A stretch of 64,000 nt of DNA from Favolaschia claudopus (lineage: Eukaryota > Basidiomycota > Agaricomycetes > Agaricales > Mycenaceae). A program made the position numbers and the translations under genes. Shown in pieces: positions 23,942 through 34,238 of this stretch. Numbering within the stretch: the first letter of the stretch is position 1; every line of letters starts with the position of its first letter. The notes beneath the pieces are model-generated. The model was given only the letters and a program-made list of their open reading frames with translations, had not been told where the DNA came from and searched no databases. The stretch lies in assembly GCA_037176885.1 (NCBI GenBank), contig JAWWNJ010000011.1, positions 2,170,001-2,234,000 on the forward strand, given 5' to 3'.

Positions 23942-25249
23942 TCATCTTCGAGTGCTCTCCGCAAACTCGACCAACTCATTCCCGACCTCTTCCACCACGT
24001 TCCTCCGGACCAGCTTATCCCGCCACGCGCGCACCTTATCCGACCAAAATGGCCCTCCTACTCCTCCACTGTGTTCCTCCTCGCCGTACCATGCACCGGC
24101 GAGCCCGCCATACACCGCCGCGACCGTATCCGCGTCGTTCCCCATGTTAACGGTCAGCAGCGCCCCCACCTCGAAAGTGTCCGTGGCGAGGAAGGCGTAG
24201 AGCGCGGCGACGAGGGTGTCGACGACGTATCCTGATGAGGGGAGGTATTTTGCTTCGGGGAGAGCGGCGAGGGCTGCGCGTGATTCGGGGGTGCCCTTCC
24301 GACTTGAAGACTTTGAGGAAGCTTGCTGTGTTTCTGCTGCGAGCCGCAGGAGTCGATGGTGTTGGGCGTAGTGCGCCTCCGTGGCTTCTGCATTGCCCAG
24401 CGCGCTCGCAGGAGGAGGAGAGTCAGCCGCGAGCGCCGTTTGTAAAGCCGATGTCGCGTAGGGGAAGGCGGCAAAGTGGTGTAGTACGTCGAGCTTCGTC
24501 ATTTTGGTTGACGCATTCTCCGCAGCCGCGGCCCGAATGACCTTGGCGATACACAACGACCACACCCTGCACGCCTCGACGCACACCTCGTTCGGATGCG
24601 TCGTCACGCTGCTCCGCCTCGCGCATTCACTCACCACGTCGTCTCCTGCGTGCCAATACGCCAGTCCCACAGGTACAACGCGCATCAGCGAGCCGTTCCC
24701 ACCGAATCTTGGATCGGACATGTCTTCCGCGACGCGCAATAGTGCGGCCGCCGCCGCCTGTCTGCGTTGTTCTGTCTTCGCGCTCGCTGCGTCCGACTGT
24801 GTGACCCCTACGGCGCGGAGCTCGGATTGATATGTCCCTAATGCTTGGCGAATGGTGTTGCCGATGTCGAAGCAGCGGTCGATGGCGCTGAGCTCGCCGT
24901 TCCGCCACCAGCGGTGGTACGCGTCCAGCTGTTCTGCAGCCGCCTTCACATCTGGTATCAGCGCCTTCCCCGTTCTCGATCCCGGATCTTCAATCCCTCC
25001 TAAATCGAAAGGGACGCGCGCTATGGAACGCGCCAATGCAAGTGCCATGCTGGTGTCGTCGGTCCATACGCCGGGCCGCAAACCGAAGGTGGGGTTAGGC
25101 TGCATTTGGGAGATGAACGGGAAGGAGGAGCGGGCGTGGAATTCGGCGGGGCCGCCGAGGGCGTCGCAGAGAGCTGTGCTGAGGAGAGCGAGGCGGATTT
25201 TGGTGGTGGGAGGCGCGGGGACAAGATGTTGCAAGTGGAGGGGCGGCAT
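23942..25249 (-). CDS. ADP-ribosylglycohydrolase (ARH/DraG family)
   Basis: Single exon of 435 residues, unlike its intron-rich neighbours. The protein shows the family signatures in order: GGPAEF near residue 32, WTDDTSMAL at 62-70 (the two Asp bind a divalent metal), FGGNGSLMR, THPNEVCVEAC, and NMGNDADTVAAVYGGLAGA near the C-terminus, which carries the second pair of metal-binding Asp residues. The family removes ADP-ribose from modified proteins or from O-acetyl-ADP-ribose with magnesium. Length is close to other eukaryotic members, and an Ala/Gln/Ser-rich loop (around residues 290-330) looks like a species-specific insertion. No signal peptide is seen, so it is probably cytosolic or nuclear. 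The exact substrate cannot be told from sequence. Confidence 0.93.
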   Translation of the reverse strand: MPPLHLQHLVPAPPTTKIRLALLSTALCDALGGPAEFHARSSFPFISQMQPNPTFGLRPGVWTDDTSMALALARSIARVPFDLGGIEDPGSRTGKALIPDVKAAAEQLDAYHRWWRNGELSAIDRCFDIGNTIRQALGTYQSELRAVGVTQSDAASAKTEQRRQAAAAALLRVAEDMSDPRFGGNGSLMRVVPVGLAYWHAGDDVVSECARRSSVTTHPNEVCVEACRVWSLCIAKVIRAAAAENASTKMTKLDVLHHFAAFPYATSALQTALAADSPPPASALGNAEATEAHYAQHHRLLRLAAETQQASSKSSSRKGTPESRAALAALPEAKYLPSSGYVVDTLVAALYAFLATDTFEVGALLTVNMGNDADTVAAVYGGLAGAWYGEEEHSGGVGGPFWSDKVRAWRDKLVRRNVVEEVGNELVEFAESTRR

Positions 25250-25548
25250 CGCCGGACTGCGAGTAGGGAAAGAGAAAGGACGACAATGAGGAGGACAGGG
25301 GCCGTGGTATGAATCTCAATCGACACAGCATCGTTCGGCGCTGTTCGCTGCTTTGTGTCCTGTCACCTTGCAGAGCCAGAAGACATTCAGTTGCGGTGCA
25401 GCAGGTAAGTAATTGTGGCTACTGCAATCTAAGCCGCCATGAGGCCCCAGTTCAACACAGAAAATACCTATACTCAAACAAGCGCCGGACGCGGAGAATT
25501 CACTCCAATATCCTCTCCAGTCCAATACTAATATACATTGTATGAAAG
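25250..25548. other. Short intergenic stretch
   Basis: It separates the ADP-ribosylglycohydrolase start at 25249 (-) from the stop of the armadillo-like gene at 25549 (-). It holds the promoter of the former and the 3' end of the latter. No other feature is seen. Confidence 0.5.
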
Positions 25549-27287
25549 TTACAAAATGACAAACTTGAAGGTGGTAACTACTTCCTCAGATGCGACACTA
25601 GGCTGAAAGATTTCTGACAGTTCGCACGTGTATCTGCATAGCTCAGCGTCTTCGGTGGCTGCCAGCTCGTTAATATGACTGAGAATGTCGGTATTCCGAA
25701 GCACCACCTTGCCGTTGGCCGAGCGGGTAAGGCCCAATAAAACTTTCATCGCACATCTCTGCACGATAATATGCTCCTGACTGATTTGCAAGGAATGAAT
25801 TATTTCACCGAGGTTTGCAAAGGGCTCGGTACTCACCCCAAGTCACGTATCGATGATTGCCATTGATTGGAGGCTCCCGACTACGTCTTCGTTGATTGAC
25901 TTGCGCAGGGTTCCAAACATTTGGTATAGTTTCTCCTTTATCCATGACGACGTCGAATTGGAAAGCTTGAAGAGAATTCTCAAGGCTGTTTGCCTTAGAA
26001 GCGACTCGGACTCGAGTTCGGTAGCGTCTATGATCGGCGCGATTTGATCAAGCATATACACGCTAACGACGGCACGAGCGCCATCGTCTCGAGTGCAGAT
26101 CGCTGCCACAGCATCTAGGACGGCGTATTTAATCATGGGAGAGTGCTGACTGCATTACAGTGAGCTTAGTGGCGCATCTCGAGTAATAAATATAATTCAC
26201 TCACTTGACGAGAAGAAGCGTAAGCATGTCGCATGGGGTCAAACTCACTACGGTACTGGCAGTCTCTTCATGTTCTACCAGATTCCGCAGCATTCGGCAC
26301 GACCACTCAGTGCTTTCGTTCGTTGACATGAATCCGTGGACGATAAATGGGAATATATCAACATCGAGGCTGGCTTGAGCGCCATATGGGGAGAGTGCGA
26401 CCTTTTCGAACGCAGTCCGAGAAGCAAGGCACACATTGGGATTGCTAGAGCTGTCAATGAGACGCAGAGATACTGTTTGGATTTAGCACGCACTTCATGT
26501 TTAGCAGGTAAACCAGCCTCGAGCATGTCTTGTATGCAAGTGCGTAAGTATTTGAATATTTAGATAAATTTTGAAGGGTTTGGTGGAAATATGCGTGAGC
26601 GTCGTGAGTGTCGGACACCATCGGAACCGGTAACTCATAGTCGAGTACTGTCTGAGCACCGATCGAGGAACGACTGAGGATCTCAACCGACTGTTGAGCA
26701 TCGTGAAGTGTAGTCAAGTCACTGTCCGGTCGAAAAGTGAGGGGAGAAATACATGTACAAGAGGAAAGTGCTCTTACCTCATCAGCGACAGAGCGCGCAA
26801 GCAGGCGGAACGAAATCCGAGGCCCAAATCTACGCCGACATTGTGTGTCACCAAATTTCCAAGTAGCAGCGCCATCATCTTCAACATGTGTCCATCGCAC
26901 TTGTCGAGGAAATCACAAATCCCAAGCGAGTGGTTTGCGAAAAGCGCGACCAGAACCTTGGCGTCATCCTCGAAAGAAGCGCGGCGAGAGATTTCTTCCA
27001 AGACGAAGAGCCGTGTTCCTAGCAATACATACGGGAACCTATGGGCTCTATGAGCGAAATTTCAAAAGGGATGATTCAGTTACGTGCGTAAGATAGCTGC
27101 AGTATTCCTCCAGCATGAAACTAGACAGCGGCAGATCGAAATTCCGTTTTATTAGACTGCGCGCTTGCCGATTGTGCATGCGTTTCATCAGTGGTTTCGC
27201 GAGAGCATGGAGGTTGATGGTTGGGCCGACAGAGTTGCTGTCCGACCACCAACTGTGAAGACTGTGAATGCTAGGTGGGCGAGGCAT
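25549..27287 (-). CDS. Armadillo-repeat-like protein; reading frame not fully resolved
   Basis: Exons recognised on the - strand: 27287-27084, about 27030-26778, from 26721, about 26550-26205, 26149-25847, 25780-25549. Start MPRPPSIHSLHSWWSDS and later helical segments (LRALSLM, CLASRTAFEKVALSPYGAQA, IKYAVLDAVAAICTRDDG, QRCAMKVLLGLTRSANGK) match a family of armadillo-type proteins, probably protein-binding scaffolds, abundant in mushrooms. The last three introns close perfectly in frame. Two places do not: the junction after exon 1 (no acceptor gives the continuing frame) and the stretch around 26550-26490. There the chain reads well only if one base is gained after TACAAG and 17 nt (GTGCTAAATCCAAACAG) are removed. 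This is either a decaying gene or one with non-standard splicing. Family 0.8, intact gene doubtful. Confidence 0.55.
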
Positions 27288-27976
27288 TGGGGCAGACAGC
27301 AGAAAGGGTGTTGGGGATCATCGCCTAGAGTCGCTGGATGCTGAGCACAGCCCTGCTGATTGAGGCAAAGGCGCTGGCATCCAAAATATATGCTGTATGC
27401 GGAGCCCTATGCGGCCACATAATTACTATTAATTAGCGAAGCGCTGAAGGGCGGCTAAGAGTCACTCAAAAATCAGAAATCGAAAAAAACGCGATCACAA
27501 ACGGCCAAATCGGCAATGACGGAAAGGCGTATGGAGAGCGAGCATCTATCCCGAGTCCTGCCAGTGGTCGCACTGCCAGGGAAAACGATAAATATACCTT
27601 GTGGCAGGGATCTCGACAGACTCGACTCAGACTTTCTCAAAAGAGTCTCGGTGCCATTATTATGAACATGAGCACGTCCGGGAATATGGAGTTCGGTGAA
27701 GTTGAGAAGCCTAAGCTTTGAAGCGAGTGATACCACTGGACGGTTCCTTCAGATGAAAGACATGCAAAAGAGATGGAAATCGAAAGAGACGACGTAGAAG
27801 GAGAGTGGCGGTGCGGTGCCAGGTTGCCGTTGATGTCGTGATCAGTCATCACGATGGCTCGGATGTTACCGGGATGGTTCAACATTAAGTAAGTTCAACT
27901 TCAGTTCGAAAGGTATTGGACGGTTTAAGATCGTGCTCAAAGATATCAGAAAATAAATGGATTGACTTGTACCTAT
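27288..27976. other. Intergenic, upstream of the armadillo-like gene
   Basis: Two overlapping - strand frames (27473-27736 and 27637-27885) have no recognisable domain. This stretch must hold the promoter of the armadillo-like gene. Nothing else is seen before the tRNA-like array. Confidence 0.35.
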
Positions 27977-28071
27977 GCCTCCAGTGGGATTCAAACCCAC
28001 CTCACCATTCCATCAGAATGCATCGTATCCAATCGCGTATATTTGGAAGGCAATCCTCAGGATACACAGGC
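27977..28071 (-). ncRNA. tRNA-like module C1
   Basis: 95 nt. T-arm stem GTGGG/CCCAC is perfect around box B GGTTTGAATCC. The 5' end GCCTGTG pairs imperfectly with the 3' end CTGGAGGC. A TTTT run lies about 25 nt downstream on the - strand (27950-27953). Confidence 0.5.
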
Positions 28072-28280
28072 TGCACTACTCACACTCAGTACTCTTTTGA
28101 TGCATTGATTCTCGGTGTGTCAATTGTGCTTTTAACTGAACCAAGTCAAATTTTGAGGTTGAATAGGTATTTGTTCAACATTCAACGTTCGACTTCAGCC
28201 AAACCCTCGAAATACCGTGTTCGAAAAATAAATCAATCGGCGTAGATGAAAACAAATGTTTCCCATCGAATTGAAAGCAT

Positions 28281-28371
28281 GCCTTCAGTGGGAGTCAAAC
28301 CACATCACCATTCCAACGAGATGTGTTGCGCTAGATCCATATTAGGAAGGCGATCCTCGGGATACAGAGGC
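28281..28371 (-). ncRNA. tRNA-like module C2
   Basis: 91 nt, same type as C1 (shared TATCC.GAGGAT.GCCTTCC 5' block). One base is lost from the T-arm. The 5' end is GCCTCTG and the 3' end CTGAAGGC. Oligo-T runs lie at 28249-28252 and 28223-28227. Confidence 0.5.
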
Positions 28372-28503
28372 TGCAAAACTCACACTCACTTGTCCTCTTT
28401 ATGCATTGATTTTGAGTGGTCAAAGAATCTCAGTGAATCAATAGTTTCATCATGATGAATCTGAGTACTATAAAAAAAGTCTGAATCGAATTCACATGCG
28501 AAT

Positions 28504-28598
28504 GCCTCTTGTGGGAGTCAAACCCACACTACCTCTGAATCCTTGCTTCAATTATCCCATGCTATAGCAGGGAGGGGGCCTTCGAGGCCGACAGAAGC
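28504..28598 (-). ncRNA. tRNA-like module A1
   Basis: 95 nt. Perfect T-arm with box B GGTTTGACTCC. It shares TCGGCCTCGAA and CCCTCCCTGCTATA with module A2. A T7 run lies at 28472-28478, about 26 nt downstream. Confidence 0.5.
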
Positions 28599-28699
28599 TT
28601 GCTTTGGAGAATCCATGGTTGACTAAATTTATTGCAATCTTCTGCACCGCTAACGAGGAACAAAAAAAACGTTTAAACGCAAGTTTTTACACGGCCCAT

Positions 28700-28793
28700 G
28701 CATCTAATCGGAGTTGAACCCATCAGTTGACAGCGCCCTCGAATATTCGTTTTCCTTGTCATAGACGAGAGGGACGTCGAGATGCACAGAAGC
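28700..28793 (-). ncRNA. tRNA-like module B1
   Basis: 94 nt. Box B GGTTCAACTCC, though the T-arm stem is mismatched. It shares GCATCTCGACGTCCCTCTCG with module B2. A T8 run lies at 28662-28669. Its 3' end (GATTAGATGC) has diverged from CAGAGGC. Confidence 0.45.
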
Positions 28794-29019
28794 TTTGAGG
28801 GATGTAAGTATTGTTCAAATTATGAATAATTTTAGCTGCTACGAGCGCGTAAACACTAGAGATGGAGAACTTGGAAGGTTCACGTAGGAATTGTGTTGGA
28901 AAATCCAAAAACAGGTGACATGCCCGAATATTGAGATGCTCACATACGATGTCGACCCATGGATCTGAATCTGAATTCTTTTTAAGAAAAAATGGAGATC
29001 ATAGTCATCTACGACGAAT

Positions 29020-29110
29020 GCCTCTGGTGGGAGTCAAACCCACGCCGCCTCCTTTGCATTATAAATACCCATGTTATAGCAGGGAGGGAGCTTTCGAGGC
29101 CGACAGAGGT
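29020..29110 (-). ncRNA. tRNA-like module A2
   Basis: 91 nt. The 5' CCTCTG pairs with 3' CAGAGG, and the T-arm GTGGG/CCCAC is perfect. A T6 run lies at 28987-28992, about 28 nt downstream. Confidence 0.55.
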
Positions 29111-29202
29111 TTGCTTTGGACAGTTCATAGGTTGCTGGATTTGTTGCAATATTTTCTACTACCGGCCAAGAACAAAAAGGCTTTATCATGCACTTCACAC
29201 AT

Positions 29203-29296
29203 GCCTCTGATGGGAGTTGAACCCAGCAGTTGACGGCGCCCTTGAATCTTAGTCTTTCATGTAATGGACGAGAGGGACGTCGAGATGCACAGAGGC
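29203..29296 (-). ncRNA. tRNA-like module B2
   Basis: 94 nt. It has the best acceptor stem of the array: GCCTCTG pairs over 7 bp with CAGAGGC. Box B is GGTTCAACTCC. TTCAAGG in the middle resembles a tRNA-Leu(CAA) anticodon loop, but no anticodon stem forms. A T5 run lies at 29174-29178. Confidence 0.55.
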
Positions 29297-29524
29297 TTGG
29301 AGTGGAGGTGTTTATTGTTCAAATTGACTATACTGCATAATTTTAGCCGCCATGAGCAGTTCAAGTTCAACGCCGTAAACACCGGAGATTCAGACGGGTG
29401 GATGCTCACGTAGAAAAATCCCAAAACACTCGACATGCCCAGATGTTGCGATACTTACGACGATCGATTCATGGTTTGGAATCTAAATTTTTTTAAAAAA
29501 ATGGAGATCATAGTCATCTACGAC

Positions 29525-29553
29525 GCCTCTGGTGGGAGTCAAACCCACGCCGC
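29525..29553 (-). ncRNA. tRNA-like module A3, truncated
   Basis: Only the T-arm and 3' acceptor remain. A deletion relative to A2 has removed the 5' two thirds, so an internal promoter is unlikely to work. A T7 run follows at about 29495-29501. Confidence 0.45.
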
Positions 29554-29629
29554 TACTGAATTTATTGCAAGCTTGTCCAACAGCGGAGAAGACCAAAAAC
29601 AAAACTTGCCATAGACCAGAATTGCTAAT

Positions 29630-29735
29630 GCCTCTGAAGGGAGTTGAACCCACCAGTTGACAGCGCCCTTGAATATTAAGCTGCGTTTCCATGTAATGGC
29701 CCGGGACAAGCCAGATAATTGGGATGCATAAAGGC
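29630..29735 (-). ncRNA. tRNA-like module B3
   Basis: About 106 nt. The 5' end reads GCCTTTATGCATC against GCCTCTGTGCATC in B2, weakening the acceptor stem. It has the best A-box-like block of the array (TGGCTTGTCCCGGG), though misplaced for a tRNA. Box B is GGTTCAACTCC. A T5 run lies at 29594-29598. Confidence 0.45.
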
Positions 29736-29789
29736 CTGAAGTGGGGGTATTCATTGTTCAAATTATGCCTGCAATTTTAGCTGCCATGA

Positions 29790-30098
29790 TCAGTTCAACA
29801 ATATGAAATAAATTGAATCTAATAACCGTTCGATTACCGTTGAAGCTAAAGCGCTGATAGTAACCCGCACCAGATTCCGTCGTGAGTTATCTCGTAGCTT
29901 TTCGAAGTGACCTTCACCGTTGAACAGTCTCAGTACCTCGACGCAAAGTTGAACAAAGCCGACGCCGGCGCCGGCGTATGCCGAATTCTCAGTGATGTGA
30001 CTTGTGAGCGTGACATCATCAACAGCATCAACCTCAGCGTTTTCCAACTTGCCAAGTCGGTCATGGATAGAACTGCTCTGCACGCGAATCATGTTCAA
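29790..30098 (-). CDS. Possible gene fragment of about 100 residues
   Basis: An open frame of 102 codons has a protein-like composition with amphipathic helices (DRLGKLENAEVD, YAGAGVGFVQLCVEVLRLF, RRNLVRVTISALASTVIERL). It could be an exon of a helical-repeat protein, like the N-terminal helices of mushroom armadillo-type proteins. I found no consistent upstream or downstream exon, so it may be a decayed fragment. No function is assigned. Confidence 0.3.
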   Translation of the reverse strand: MNMIRVQSSSIHDRLGKLENAEVDAVDDVTLTSHITENSAYAGAGVGFVQLCVEVLRLFNGEGHFEKLRDNSRRNLVRVTISALASTVIERLLDSIYFILLN

Positions 30099-33000
30099 TA
30101 TTCTGCCCTCAAACGCGATGAAACTCTACGGACTTTTCTACGTCTTTTCTGGACCAATTGAAAGCATGATGACATCGGTCAGACCTCCTCCGCTTGGTTA
30201 TCTGGAAGAGAGTAGAAAGAGCGACTGAGAGAGTGCGTTTGTACCGATATAGGACTGGGAAGCTGGAGGGCCTACTCTGTACGTCTATGTCTCTTGACTT
30301 CCAAGTTTTCAAGCTTATGGTTGCCCTGAAGCGCTTTCAGACCTTCGAAGATACGACCGAGATGGATTTGCGGTTACGATAGGCATGGCAGCCACGAACG
30401 ACAATCCTCGTTGCCTCTTGCTGTGCTTTTATCGGTCACCCCTCGGTGACACAATCCGCTTGATCCCCCGTCATGTCCCTGCTCTGCTTTGCAGTCAGTC
30501 CGCGCTGTATTCTCCGGGGAGACTGCAAACCTCGTCTGTCTTTTCCGCATCCGTCGTCAGTACTGCTCCGCCCGCTCCCACCTCCACATACAATCCACTC
30601 TTCCATGCCTACTTCCCCTGCCTGCACACTGCGTCACTTCTTCAGACAGCCCACCACGTCAAGCGTATCTCTGTCCCTCTGCGCAATGCATTTCCCAGAT
30701 CCCGTCCCCAAGATCAGGAGGCGGAAGACGACTTAAGCATATGGTCAACATATTGTACGGACGGCCTACATCGTCCTATGCCTGTAGTGGAGCATCTTCC
30801 ATTCGCGATCACAATGCAGGCCGACGCTGCAGCCCGGAGAGCGCGAAACGAAAGGATGGGATATGCAAACGATACGATATCGGCGGTGCAACGTGAGGAC
30901 AGAGGAACGAGGCTGTAAGTGACTGGCGACGGGATGTCGTCTGTTCGCTGTCAGCACGACGTGGACCTGTAGCCACTGCAACGTGGAGCCCTTTTCGTGG
31001 CACTGGTGTCGATATATGTATTATCCATCTTCGTGAGTCTCTCTTCCCTACCCCTACCCCTTCATGATCAATCCTACACACTCGACGCCCACACTCTCCT
31101 CGCGTCCTACCCCCACTTCCCCCGCTTTCCTTCCATCTGCGCAATCTCCACCCCTTCCTCCATGTCCCCCTGTGACTGACCTCATTCGTTCTCCAGAGTC
31201 AGATGATCGTTGATATCCGGCGCCACCCCACTCGGCTGGCATTTCTACCTCCATGTACACTCGGCACGCTGCGAGCGCCATATCCTCTTCTTCCTTCTGC
31301 TCTATATACTTACACTGTGTACACTATGTACCTAGTCCGGTACGTGCGCCGTTCGCTCCCTTACTCACCCCATGCCGTTCTGACGATTTGCTAGTACAAT
31401 GGTCAGATCTCACTCCTACCTACGTCCAAGCACTGGTTCTTTCGTGCATAGATAGACGCATCCTGCATATGCATCCCCAGTCTCAGTCTATCCTCGACTC
31501 TCCCGGTTCACGGGCTGGCGGCTATCTCATCTCCTTGTACTCTGTGCGATTATTTCGACAAGCGGGATCCGGATGAATGCCGACGGCGCGGCGCGGCGCA
31601 AGTACATACTGTACCCAGTCGGGGAGGAAAGAGGAACAGAGGATGTTACGTGCACGTCTGTCCATCCCCCCAAAAAAGAAGACCACTTGGAATTCAGCTT
31701 GCCCGTACCGCACCTTACCCGTACCGGCTTGGATGTTGCTGTGCCTGCTCAGCTGGGTGCTGGCGTTGTCGGCGCAGGATACGAGACTGGCCAGCTTTTC
31801 TTCGCTCTGGAGATCTACTTATACCTACACCTACACCAACATTGACATCGTCATGACCTGCGCAAGACGATTCCCGTTCCCGTGCCCTTTCACCTGTAAC
31901 GCCGCACCTCCATCCTTCATTAATCTGCTCCATCTGTCTCTCGTTACCCTCCGCGTCCCCCACTCCTCCCTCCCACCTCACCTCCCATCTCCCATCTCGT
32001 CGCTGAGACTCGCCGCTGGGGCATGCCGAGGTCGATACAGGCGGGGCGGCGGTATGGCAGGACAGCGGTATGATCATAAATATCGAATCGCATTCGTCGC
32101 TGGGCTTCGAGGTGTTATACGTGTAGTGCTGGAGAAGAACTCTACATCCGTCGCCATCATCGCCGTCGTACCCGACGACCACGCAGGAACGTATTCCCGT
32201 CCCCATGCCCCTTCATATGTCTTTCTCCCTTAACGCCGCACCTTCGCCCTTCATGCAATCTCCGCCATCACCCTCCACGTCCCTCACCCCACCCACCTCA
32301 CCTGCCATCCTCGTCGCTGAAACTCAATCCCGCCCACCTCGCCGCTTGGGCATGCCGAGCGGGAGATGGGCAGGACAGCGGCTGGTATAACGACGAATAT
32401 CGAATCGCGTTCCCCCAGCTGGTATATATGTATCTTACTGCTGCGGAGGGACCCTTCACCCGTCTCCCCTCCTCCCTACTCCCATCGCTGAAACTCAATC
32501 CTCGATGACTCGCCGCTTCGGTGGAGAATGCCAATTAGGGGACGCCCAGCCAAGATCTGGATTCGTCGAAAAGGAGATGCGCATGAGGGCGGGCGAGCGG
32601 GATGCCTATCGCGCTCGTCAATGGGGCTCGATGCTTTATATGTAGTGCCGCGGAGGATTCTTGTGGGGCGGGCTCTTGTCGAATGGTCAGATGTGGGTGT
32701 ATCTGAGTGCGTTGCTGCAGCCTGAGCGAAAGATCGTGTCGAGCTGGTATTGTGTGGTCGATGACAACCCTCCTTCACTTCTTTCGCAAGCCGCTCTGCA
32801 CTTGGTGCGGAAGCGGCGGATGTGTGCTGTGCGAGTGGACTAGGAGAAGGAGGTGCGAGGAGGAGAGTATCGCGTCGTGTCGTGTCGTGGCGGCGGGAGG
32901 GCGTTGTGGACGGATGGGGGCAGGTACCGTCGTAGACGAGGTCATGAAGGAGGCAAGAGCTACAGGACGCAGCCCGGCGGCACTCACCCTCGTCTGCGGT

Positions 33001-34238
33001 GGTTTTGCAGACGCTGCGCAGCGTACATATGATTCGTGTCGATGACGGCTTGATTTTGAGACTCGGCAGGCCTGCATGCCAGCTGCTGCTCGACAACACG
33101 CGGGCCGCGGGCTATGGGTCTCTCCGTTTGCGGCCGATAGGCCTCCGTCAGCCGATAGAGGCCTACATGTCAATGGTGTCGAATTCGTGGACGCTGAGAG
33201 GGATATTCGGAGGAATGGGGCAGGAAGGTGGTATCTCGTTTACCATGTCATGGCGCTCGAGCCGCTTCTTGGTGGCGTTCTCGAGGTACGAGAGGCTGGG
33301 TTGCTGAGCTTGCTTGGAATGGACGCTGCCGGGCACAGCGCTGGTGCAACGTCGAATGTCGAATGTGGGCCTTGTTGTGGCGGGCGGGGTGCCGTGCGCG
33401 TATCTGGTGGAGGAAGGAGAGAAAGAAGAGGGAGGTAGTGTTGTGGTGGCGGGGGATGCTTCGGGGAGGATGAGGGTGACGGTGGGGTAGGCGCCGTCGT
33501 GACGCTTACCTGCCGGAGATGAGGAGCATGAGGGAAGACAATCGGAAAGCAGACGGAGAGCGGTGAGGGACGAAGAGCGAAGGACATGCGAGGACCTTGC
33601 GTGCAATTTCGTGAAGAGTACTTAAGTAGCATTCGCCCGCCCGTTCGCCGGTTGTTTTGCCCAAGCCTGACGACGCGAAGTGCGAGACTCTCCACCTCCT
33701 TCTCTCCTGCTGCCACGAGCGCTGCCGCTGCTCAGCGTGGGCTTGATGTCTACCCTTCTCCGACCGACGAGGGAGAGGCGCATTCCATGGAGAGAATTTT
33801 GACGTATCGTACGGAAGTTCTTCTCGGCGGTGCTGAGTGGACTTGCGTATGGTGGAAGTTGAGTACACTGAAGGTCTCGCACACGATAACACGGGCGAAC
33901 GTCGGAGTGGAATGGTCAAAGGCAGCTCATTGCAGCATCTTCATGTCTCCGCCTCCCTCACTGCACCATCCTGTTCTATAATTCCTTCCCACTGCCCTCC
34001 TCTCCTTTCCCCGCCGCCGATCGAAACTCTAAACAGACGCGGTTTACTTCCGCGGCGCCCCCTGAGACATCGCAAGATACATCTTCGACCCCTGTCCCAG
34101 GATAAGCTTCTCACCTACTTGTCCTCTTACCTCCATCATCAACATCTCGCTGAGCTGCGCTCGCCTATTGCTTTGCTTACATTCATAACCATTCGCCTTA
34201 CCTGCTTCTGCTTCACAATTGCGTTTTGTTTTCTGTTT
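30099..34238. other. Low-complexity stretch without a supported gene
   Basis: C+T-rich and G+A-rich tracts give many overlapping open frames of 100-200 codons on both strands (for example 30385-30918 +, 31577-32233 +, 32476-33099 -, 33163-33606 -). None shows a domain or consistent splicing. A - strand frame around 33606-33163 has somewhat protein-like parts but I could not build a gene from it. The degenerate repeat at 31869-32420 is listed separately. Confidence 0.4.
31869..32420. repeat. Degenerate direct repeat with about 315-bp period
   Basis: Two copies share in order a TTCCCGT.CCC.TGCCC block, ACGCCGCACCT, TCGTCGCTGA.ACTC, GGGCATGCCGAG, GGACAGCGG and AATATCGAATCGC. Matching blocks lie 312-321 bp apart. 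A weaker third copy may continue to about 32660 (CATCGCTGAAACTCAATCC, CGCCGCTT). The frame is not conserved, so this is not a protein repeat. Confidence 0.6.

Larger units (their letters stand above)
27977..29735 (-). repeat. Array of eight tRNA-like modules in repeated units
   Basis: Eight copies of a tRNA T-arm and 3' acceptor lie on the - strand, seven of them with a recognisable 5' part about 91-106 nt away. Box-B-like cores are GGTTTGAATCC, GGTTTGACTCC and GGTTCAACTCC. The 3' end usually reads CAGAGGC(A), and the 5' end GCCTCTG or a close variant pairs with it as an acceptor stem. Three types occur: C (27977, 28281), A (28504, 29020, 29525) and B (28700, 29203, 29630). A and B alternate in a roughly 500-bp unit repeated about three times, the last one shortened. 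Nearly every module is followed within about 20-60 nt on the - strand by an oligo-T run able to end RNA polymerase III transcription. A-box matches are weak. Between modules lie conserved spacers, for example around 28828-28850, 29318-29350 and 29750-29785. Confidence 0.8.

Noticed and set aside
27977..29735. Ordinary functional tRNA genes
   Set aside because: T-arms and acceptor stems are tRNA-like, but A-boxes are poor, no anticodon stem-loop folds and lengths are 91-106 nt. Kept as tRNA-like modules only.
33163..33606. 147-codon - strand frame that could be an exon
   Set aside because: Partly protein-like, but no consistent start, donor or acceptor gave a multi-exon gene, and it overlaps other open frames in GC-rich sequence.
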